From assembly GCA_002298925.1 (NCBI GenBank), contig DBMM01000056.1, forward strand, positions 1-8,650: DNA of 8,650 nt, given 5' to 3'. Numbering within the stretch: position 1 is the stretch's first letter; every line of letters begins with the position of its first letter. Of the stretch, positions 1 to 4,526 are shown one piece after another. The notes below the pieces were generated by a model. The model saw only the letters and a program-made list of their open reading frames with translations, made no database searches and was not told where the DNA came from. The stretch comes from Geobacter sp. UBA698 (GTDB taxonomy: Bacteria > Desulfobacterota > Desulfuromonadia > Geobacterales > Pseudopelobacteraceae). A program made the translations under genes and the position numbers.

Positions 1-629
1 GCGAGGCTGCTCGTGATCTCGTAGCCACGGATCTCCCAGCCGTACTTCTCCTGGAAGAATTCCAGGATACCGCTCTGAGCCCGGCAGAATTCGCACTGCG
101 GGGCATAGAAGTAGAGCAGCGCATAATCGTTCTTTGCCGCGCGTATCCGTGTCTCGATTTCAGAGGCGCGTACCCTGGTGGATGCCGCCATCCCCGGCGT
201 TGCCAGGGAATATTCAGGTACAGTAAGCCTCGGGTTTTTCTGCTGCACGTAAGCTGCGACATTCGCATAGGCGAGTGACCTCTTGCTGGCGATCTCCTGC
301 ATCTCCAGGTATTCGGCAACGCTCTCCTCTGAAAGCTGCATGACCGCCTTCTTCTGGAAATCCATCAGCAGTTCCTGGAAGTCGTCCGGGTGCATCTTCC
401 AGAGCTGCTCCCTGGTAAAATCCTTCATGGACGGCAGACGATGGGGCTTTTTGTTCGTTTTCGGCTCTTCCTTCTTCTGATCATCCTTCGGCGGGTCCCG
501 GTACCACCACCAGCCCTGCTTCACGTCCCGGTAGTAGCCGGGTGCCTGGGCCTCGGCCCTGGCATACCCAGGTGGGAAACATGCAAGGAGAGTGATCGAA
601 GCAATCAGTAATTTCAGTTCATGGCGCAT
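1..629 (-). CDS. traF: TraF, thioredoxin-fold pilus assembly protein (3'-partial)
   Basis: The frame from ATG 629 stays open to the left edge (209 complete codons), so the C-terminus is missing; F TraF is about 250 residues. It belongs to the F-type TraF family, periplasmic thioredoxin-fold proteins needed for pilus assembly. Residues 1 to about 25 are a Sec signal peptide (cleavage near ARA/EA). The mature N-terminus GYYRDVKQGWWWYRDPP (31-47) is typical, followed by a highly charged stretch (DDQKKEEPKTNKK). The thioredoxin-like core has LLYFYAPQCEFCRAQ (170-184), with C179 and C182 forming CEFC. As I recall, F TraF lacks such a CXXC and F carries a separate TrbB with it, whereas TraF in several relatives keeps it. 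GGAGGAG at 637-643, seven bases upstream, fixes the start; the ATG at 622 is out of frame. A lipobox-like LLAC (14-17) is a weaker alternative signal. Only 19 bp separate it from the peptidase gene. Confidence 0.93.
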   Translation of the reverse strand, partial: MRHELKLLIASITLLACFPPGYARAEAQAPGYYRDVKQGWWWYRDPPKDDQKKEEPKTNKKPHRLPSMKDFTREQLWKMHPDDFQELLMDFQKKAVMQLSEESVAEYLEMQEIASKRSLAYANVAAYVQQKNPRLTVPEYSLATPGMAASTRVRASEIETRIRAAKNDYALLYFYAPQCEFCRAQSGILEFFQEKYGWEIRGYEITSSL

Positions 630-636
630 GGCGAGA

Positions 637-643
637 CTCCTCC
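637..643 (-). promoter_or_regulatory. Ribosome binding site of traF
   Basis: On the minus strand this reads GGAGGAG, seven bases before the ATG at 629. It shows that the partial frame at the left edge is a true gene start, and it fills most of the 19 bp between the peptidase stop and traF. Confidence 0.85.
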
Positions 644-648
644 GAAGC

Positions 649-1191
649 TCAAAGCAGGGGCTGTGCAATCGCCTCCACCTTCTTCCGATCCAGGAAGCCC
701 CAGTAGCGGGAGTCGAAGCTGTCCCTGTGCTGGCCGCTGACGAACAGCATCTCCTCGGGCACCCTGCCGTTGAACACGAACATGGAAAGGTTTGCTCCCT
801 TCAGAGTGATGACCTTGGCCATTCCCAGGTAGTTCCCGTCACAGAAAAAGAACCGGTTTGGAACATCGACGTTCAGCATATCTCCGGGAGCGCAGGTCAC
901 TTCCTTGATCAGCCTCTGCGGCTTCCCCTTCTCGAACAGGGGAGAGGTGAACCGGAAGATCACGTAGTCACCCTTCCGGGGAGCCCGGCCGGACCTGTCC
1001 AGTACGAAGACCCGGTGGGAAAGCGAGGGGGAAATTGAGAACACCAGCCTGGAACAGAACCAGTAGCCGGCGAGAGAGAGGGCCGTCAGAAACAGCCACA
1101 GCCGCCAGTCCCTGAAGACTGAATACCCGGCCAGAGATCTTTGCAACTCCTGAAATGCATCAACCACCTTACGGTGTAATCTCTTCCACAT
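649..1191 (-). CDS. S26 signal peptidase, TraF/TrhF-type pilin maturation
   Basis: This is a 180-residue S26-family signal peptidase of the TraF (RP4)/TrhF (R27, SXT) kind, expected to act at the periplasmic face of the inner membrane. In RP4 the TraF peptidase processes and cyclises the pilin; a similar role on this system's pilin is inferred, as the pilin gene is not in the window. A membrane anchor lies at about 31-50. Motifs in order are the catalytic serine region SPSLSHRVF (S56), the catalytic lysine region RLIKEVTCAPGD (K96), and the family box DSRYWGFL (160-167). The usual S-x-P-x-G around the serine is S-L-S-H-R here, so the proline and glycine are absent. The ATG at 1191 lies inside trbI with GAGG four bases upstream. 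No symbol is given, because traF is also the name of the unrelated thioredoxin-fold gene that follows. Confidence 0.88.
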   Translation of the reverse strand: MWKRLHRKVVDAFQELQRSLAGYSVFRDWRLWLFLTALSLAGYWFCSRLVFSISPSLSHRVFVLDRSGRAPRKGDYVIFRFTSPLFEKGKPQRLIKEVTCAPGDMLNVDVPNRFFFCDGNYLGMAKVITLKGANLSMFVFNGRVPEEMLFVSGQHRDSFDSRYWGFLDRKKVEAIAQPLL

Positions 1192-1471
1192 TTTTCCTCA
1201 CCAGCACGTCCCCCAGGATGATGATCCTGTTCCTGGGAACCTTGTCCTTTACTCGCTCCAGCCGGTCGAAGCTCTCCTTGAGCTGGGCGTCATTGATCTT
1301 GCCGGCCAGGTAGAGGTCCCGCTGTTCGGCGATATACCCCTTCACATCCAGGGCGACGATCTTCTGGGCGAAATAATTGTCGTATGCCGCCAGCAGTCCG
1401 ATCGTAAGCAATGCGCTTATCAGCACGGATGTGGCGCACATCCGCCAGTCGCGTGTCCGCTCTTCGTTCAC
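1169..1471 (-). CDS. trbI: TrbI, F-type inner-membrane pilus protein
   Basis: This 100-residue protein matches the F-type TrbI family, a small inner-membrane protein implicated in F-pilus extension and retraction (different from VirB10-like TrbI of RP4). A single transmembrane segment lies at about 12-30, after a short charged cytoplasmic N-terminus, leaving most of the protein in the periplasm. The soluble part follows the family pattern: ALDVKGYIAEQ after the membrane segment, a helical stretch (LKESFDRLERV), then RNRIIILGDVLVRKNVEEITP, resembling the family's VILV...V..G..DITP ending. F TrbI is about 128 residues, so this is a short version. The GTG at 1471 follows AGGAGG by four bases; the only nearby ATG (residue 11) would remove the positive N-terminus. 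The gene lies 30 bp after trbC and overlaps the peptidase gene by 23 bp. In F, trbI follows traC directly, so it is displaced here. Similarity is to the family pattern only. Confidence 0.8.
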   Translation of the reverse strand: MNEERTRDWRMCATSVLISALLTIGLLAAYDNYFAQKIVALDVKGYIAEQRDLYLAGKINDAQLKESFDRLERVKDKVPRNRIIILGDVLVRKNVEEITP

Positions 1472-1475
1472 GTTG

Positions 1476-1481
1476 CCTCCT
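1476..1481 (-). promoter_or_regulatory. Ribosome binding site of trbI (GTG start)
   Basis: Minus-strand AGGAGG lies four bases before the GTG at 1471. The short spacing is slightly tight, but the match is perfect and supports a GTG start within the 30 bp trbC-trbI gap. The rest of that gap shows no terminator. Confidence 0.75.
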
Positions 1482-1501
1482 CTCCTTGACTCTCAGACTC
1501 C

Positions 1502-2521
1502 CTACTCAGATTTCCCCCCTCCATAGAACCCCGCATTCAGTACCCGGATCAGGGGCTCCAGAGCTTGGCTCCCAGTCTCCGACCTGAACCGATCCAGGGC
1601 GTAGCTGAGAGCCACATCGCCGTGGATAGTGTAGGAGGCCCCCACCGAAATGTTCTTCTCCATTCCCTCGCTTAAGCCGGAGTCCAGCAGGCTCACGTTC
1701 CGGGCATAGACAATGGCGGGAACTCTCCCGATCCCGTAACGGCTGAACAGGAGGGGATCGACGTTCACTCCGGCGGCGAATCGCTCGCAGCGGGATTTTT
1801 CCGGATCACAATCCGGATTTTTGAGGAGAATGCCGCTCACGAAGCGCATGGTCGGCTTGATGTACCTGACCCCGCCGACCAGTCCCCGCATGACCAGCTT
1901 CACGTTGGGGTCCCTGAGTCTGGCCACGTCCCGGACGTAGCTCCTGAGAGTCTCTTTGGGCATGGAGGATGAGATGAAGATGTAGATCCTCTCGCTCTTT
2001 GGCAGTTCTCCAGCCATTAACGCTGCGGCTTCCGGAGATCCCTGGTAGTATTCCTGGATCTTACCGCCGAAGATTTCCCGTTTAAGACGCTCTTGCTCCG
2101 TCGCAATTCTGTTCTGGAACTCCGCCGACCTGAAGAAGCCGTTGCTCTCCTTCGCCCGGTCTGTCCCTGAACTCTCAAAGATGTTCTTAGGGATGGTCAG
2201 CTTTTGGGAGAGCATTTCACCGCAGTCGTTTACGTCGCCGATGCTGTCGATATCGAACCGGTTGAGAGTCTGTTTCTTCCAGAAGACGCCGTTGACGAAG
2301 ATTTCCAGTTCGCCAGTCCCTTCTTCCGCAGTAACGGCCAGCTTGCCGGGCGTCCTAGGGCAATCCCCCTTCGATACTAGGTAGACACGGGCTCTCTCGC
2401 TTTTCTCCACCTTTGAACAAAGGTCGGGGGTATCAATGTAGAAGGTGGCGCCGTGAACAGAGAAACTGGACAGAAGGAGCGCTGAACCGGCAATCAACAA
2501 GGACATGGCGCACTTCTTCAC
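1502..2521 (-). CDS. trbC: TrbC, F-type pilus assembly protein with long N-terminal region
   Basis: F-type TrbC is a periplasmic protein needed for pilus assembly, acting with TraW (it is unrelated to the RP4 pilin also called TrbC). The 339-residue product is longer than F TrbC (about 212). Residues 1-25 are a Sec signal peptide (cleavage near VHGA/TF). The TrbC_Ftype domain covers about 178-312: IYIFISSSMPKETL (179-192), VKLVMRGLVGG (207-217), VNVDPLLFSRYGIGRVPAIV (252-271) and the final HGDVALSYALDRF (300-312). The extra length lies mostly in residues 26-175, with three cysteines (35, 54, 100) and no domain I recognise. C238 and C245 flank a short charged loop in the conserved domain and could pair. 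The GTG at 2521 is chosen because AAAGGAG lies seven bases upstream and the codon overlaps the previous stop; the next in-frame ATG (residue 6) has no comparable site. Confidence 0.92.
   Translation of the reverse strand: MKKCAMSLLIAGSALLLSSFSVHGATFYIDTPDLCSKVEKSERARVYLVSKGDCPRTPGKLAVTAEEGTGELEIFVNGVFWKKQTLNRFDIDSIGDVNDCGEMLSQKLTIPKNIFESSGTDRAKESNGFFRSAEFQNRIATEQERLKREIFGGKIQEYYQGSPEAAALMAGELPKSERIYIFISSSMPKETLRSYVRDVARLRDPNVKLVMRGLVGGVRYIKPTMRFVSGILLKNPDCDPEKSRCERFAAGVNVDPLLFSRYGIGRVPAIVYARNVSLLDSGLSEGMEKNISVGASYTIHGDVALSYALDRFRSETGSQALEPLIRVLNAGFYGGGKSE
1800..1822 (+). repeat. Perfect 7-bp inverted repeat with T tract, inside trbC
   Basis: TCCGGAT, a CACA loop and ATCCGGA form a perfect hairpin at 1800-1817, followed on the plus strand by five T residues (1818-1822). 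In form it resembles a small intrinsic terminator for plus-strand (antisense) transcription. On the coding strand the stem is followed by A residues, so it would not stop operon transcription. It encodes NPDCDPEK of TrbC, and the symmetry may be chance from the repeated Pro-Asp and Pro-Glu codons. Confidence 0.4.
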
Positions 2522-2886
2522 CTTTCAGCTCCTTTGCAGCGCTCACTGGCGAGGGCGGTCAGGATTTCGCGGGTGACTTGCGGTGTGGCGATGAAATAGT
2601 CACTGCACCAGCAGAGCGAGCGGGCCTTGAGCCCTTCGTCCAGCCCGAGAAAGAGATTCAAGTCCGCACCCGATAATGGCTGCCGTAACGCCAAGCCCCT
2701 GTCGAGCAGTAATTGGCAGAGGATATCGTGGTCCTCCACATCCGCATCAGGGTCACAGCCGCACAGTTCCGTGAAGCTCTTCAGACCATCGGCCCAGACT
2801 CTTTGCGTCTCCTCGTCCCAGAAAGGGAAATACTCCTCGGTTATCAACACCTCGTAATCGCTTCTCGACTCGCATTCCGTAACCAT
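2518..2886 (-). CDS. Hypothetical acidic 122-residue protein between traU and trbC
   Basis: I do not recognise this protein. The product has 122 residues and no signal peptide or membrane segment, so it is probably cytoplasmic, although both neighbours are exported. It is strongly acidic: I count about 25 Asp/Glu against 11 Lys/Arg, with a run of acidic residues at 45-54. Seven cysteines include two CxC pairs (C42/C44 in CGC, C92/C94 in CWC) plus C5, C57 and C117; metal binding is conceivable but unproven. It is likely a real gene: the ATG at 2886 has a perfect GAGGAGG five bases upstream, it fills the space between traU and trbC, and its TGA overlaps the trbC GTG as GTGA. Its position suggests a role accessory to transfer, such as a chaperone or regulator, but nothing in the sequence decides this. 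No homologue is known to me in the F or R27/SXT operons. Confidence 0.75.
   Translation of the reverse strand: MVTECESRSDYEVLITEEYFPFWDEETQRVWADGLKSFTELCGCDPDADVEDHDILCQLLLDRGLALRQPLSGADLNLFLGLDEGLKARSLCWCSDYFIATPQVTREILTALASERCKGAER
2529..2535 (-). promoter_or_regulatory. Ribosome binding site of trbC (GTG start)
   Basis: Minus-strand AAAGGAG lies seven bases before the GTG at 2521, inside the last codons of the acidic 122-residue gene. It decides the trbC start and, with the GTGA stop/start overlap, indicates translational coupling. Confidence 0.8.
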
Positions 2887-2891
2887 GTGTG

Positions 2892-2898
2892 CCTCCTC
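2892..2898 (-). promoter_or_regulatory. Ribosome binding site of the acidic 122-residue gene
   Basis: Minus-strand GAGGAGG lies five bases before the ATG at 2886 and overlaps the TGA of traU (2897-2899). This is the main evidence that the unknown gene is translated. Confidence 0.82.
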
Positions 2899-3922
2899 AG
2901 TTGCCCGACATGCAGCAGTCCCTCTTCCTGGTGATGATCCAGAGAAAGTTCCCCTCCGAACCGCTTGCCCCGGAAAAGGGAGGATTTTTCAGATACTCCC
3001 AGATCATTCCGGATCTCCCCAGCGGATGGCACATGAAGTCGCCTGTTGGCCGGGCGATCTGGATGCGGTAGTTGTGCTTGACCCAAATGGGAGTCGGCAC
3101 GCAGAAGCAGTACCAGACACCCGGATCACAGATGACCCCCTCGCGGCCAAGCTTGTAGATCAGCCTTCCCGCAACCGCAGCGTTTCCCTGCACGTAGTCG
3201 TTGTCATTGATATGCCCGGTCAAGGGATAGGCCGAACCCCAGCTCCCCATGCACCAGAAGAGCGGCGAGAGGGGAAGATACTGGGAAGCAACCGCGTCGG
3301 CCATGCAGGCCAGTTGCGCCACCGGGTTGGCGAAGAGCAAGGCCTCCGGCTGAAAGATCGCCGTCATCTCGTCGTCCTGCCAGTAGGGATCGACCTCGGT
3401 GATGTACCCGACATCCACGCCGGCCACCTCCAGGCACTCATAATCGATCAAAGCCTCCATCACCGACCAGAAAGGCATGATCCACCAGTGGGCCTGGGCG
3501 AACACCGAGGCGTCCTGGGCCTCACCCCCTTTTCCCTGGACATGGGAGTGGGTGCCGCGCAGAAACCCCTTGGTGCCGCTTCCTCCAACCGAACTGCCGA
3601 TGGCCGGGAAACAATAGGGGTCCTTCACCGTCTCGATCATCCTGGCCGGTTCCCAAAGGGAAGCGGTTATCCCGTACCTTACATAGGGAGCGACCGGTAT
3701 GGGACAGACACAGATGGAAGCATCAGCGCTGGACGGCGCCTCGCCGTTCTTGCTGTCCCCCTCGATGATCGTCATTCCGCCGATCTTGATCGGGAAGATG
3801 CACTCCCAGCAGACATCGTCAACCGGATTCAGGGAAGAGCCCTTGCAGACGGCAAAGGCATGCGCCGGTGACAAAACAACCATCATGAAGGCCATAAGGT
3901 AAGAGAATCTAACGCACCGCAT
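2897..3922 (-). CDS. traU: TraU, periplasmic conjugation/pilus assembly protein
   Basis: TraU is a cysteine-rich periplasmic protein needed for DNA transfer and efficient pilus formation in F-type systems. The 341-residue length agrees with F TraU (about 330). Residues 1-24 form a Sec signal peptide (cleavage near AFA/VCK). Family features are CWECIFPIKIGG (38-49), CVCP (71-74), the W- and P-rich centre (146-152), DPYWQDDEMTAIFQPE (178-193), FANPVAQLACMAD (197-209), WCMGSWGSAYPLTG (223-236) and the C-terminal WYCFCVPTP (270-278). The mature protein has 15 cysteines, several in CxC or CC pairs (71/73, 272/274, 336/337), so disulfide formation should matter. The ATG at 3922 has GGAGG nine bases upstream inside traW. 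The stop codon sits within the ribosome site of the next gene, so the two are closely coupled. I see no truncation or frameshift. Confidence 0.96.
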   Translation of the reverse strand: MRCVRFSYLMAFMMVVLSPAHAFAVCKGSSLNPVDDVCWECIFPIKIGGMTIIEGDSKNGEAPSSADASICVCPIPVAPYVRYGITASLWEPARMIETVKDPYCFPAIGSSVGGSGTKGFLRGTHSHVQGKGGEAQDASVFAQAHWWIMPFWSVMEALIDYECLEVAGVDVGYITEVDPYWQDDEMTAIFQPEALLFANPVAQLACMADAVASQYLPLSPLFWCMGSWGSAYPLTGHINDNDYVQGNAAVAGRLIYKLGREGVICDPGVWYCFCVPTPIWVKHNYRIQIARPTGDFMCHPLGRSGMIWEYLKNPPFSGASGSEGNFLWIITRKRDCCMSGN

Positions 3923-4526
3923 ATTCCCGGACCTCCATGAACCGGCCTGTCCGCACCGCCACCGAAGGCACGGCCTGGAGTTTCAGGCGGGTAACCATGA
4001 GCCTGTCGGCATAGAAAACCGGTCTCTTGAGACGCTCGCCGATTTTGGACCAGCTTCCGCCACTGAGGAGCAACATGGCATTCATATCTTTGCGCCAGGG
4101 TGATCTCTGAAACCACTCAACCTGCCTCCGGTCACTCCCGTCGATTATCACCAGCGCCCGGTTAAAGCTGATGTAGTCGAGCGGGTTGAAGGTGTAGCCT
4201 TTTTGATAGAGGATTCCCCCTTTGCCGTCGGGAATGTCCCGATCCAGTGTGTATGACATGTCAACCAGGAATGTCCGGTCATGTCTGGCGACAGGGAGCT
4301 TTCGAAGATCCTTGGGCCGGTATCCCCTGATCTTTCCGGTCATCCTGTCGCGGCTGAACATTTTGCTCCAGTCAACCCGTGCCGCCTTCGCTTTCAGCTC
4401 CTTAAGCGCGTCCGGCTCGGCTATCGGATAGACGGCGCCGTACGTTCCCAGCTCTTTGGCCCCAGCTTGAACCGCCATCAATGCGGCCAGGCTAATGGCC
4501 AGTATTGTTGTAGTAGTTCTGAACAT
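3909..4526 (-). CDS. traW: TraW, periplasmic pilus assembly protein
   Basis: TraW is a periplasmic protein required for F-pilus assembly and works with TrbC and TraU. The 205-residue product is close to the size of F TraW (about 210). Residues 1-23 are a Sec signal peptide (cleavage near AGA/KEL). The mature N-terminus has the typical LGTYGAVYPIAEPD (26-39). The core reads NPLDYISFNRALVIIDGSDRRQVEW at about 114-138, matching the conserved NPL, FIDG and Q pattern. There are no cysteines in the mature protein, unlike its neighbours. The ATG at 4526 lies within the end of traN and has only a weak AGGAT-like site about ten bases upstream, so translation probably depends on ribosomes finishing traN. 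The signal peptide starting at this Met supports the start. The stop overlaps the traU start by 14 bp. It is a stand-alone gene, not fused to a TrbC domain as in some related systems. Confidence 0.95.
   Translation of the reverse strand: MFRTTTTILAISLAALMAVQAGAKELGTYGAVYPIAEPDALKELKAKAARVDWSKMFSRDRMTGKIRGYRPKDLRKLPVARHDRTFLVDMSYTLDRDIPDGKGGILYQKGYTFNPLDYISFNRALVIIDGSDRRQVEWFQRSPWRKDMNAMLLLSGGSWSKIGERLKRPVFYADRLMVTRLKLQAVPSVAVRTGRFMEVREYAVR
3932..3936 (-). promoter_or_regulatory. Ribosome binding site of traU
   Basis: Minus-strand GGAGG lies nine bases before the ATG at 3922, within the last codons of traW, supporting the 14 bp traW/traU overlap. Confidence 0.75.

Noticed and set aside
579..590. 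Lipobox (LLAC) in TraF making it a lipoprotein
   Set aside because: The position fits loosely, but the -2 residue is atypical, a standard signal peptidase I site (ARA/EA) follows, and TraF family members are normally soluble in the periplasm.
592..1038. 148-codon plus-strand open frame opposite the S26 peptidase
   Set aside because: It is antisense to a gene with intact catalytic motifs and has no supporting signals.
1472..1501. Terminator or promoter in the trbC-trbI gap
   Set aside because: The 30 bp hold only the trbI ribosome site; no hairpin or -35/-10 pair is visible.
2885..3871. 328-codon plus-strand open frame opposite traU
   Set aside because: It lies entirely antisense to a clear traU, has no ribosome site before its ATG, and its product is Arg/Pro/His/Gly-rich without a recognisable domain. 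It is a shadow of GC-rich coding sequence.
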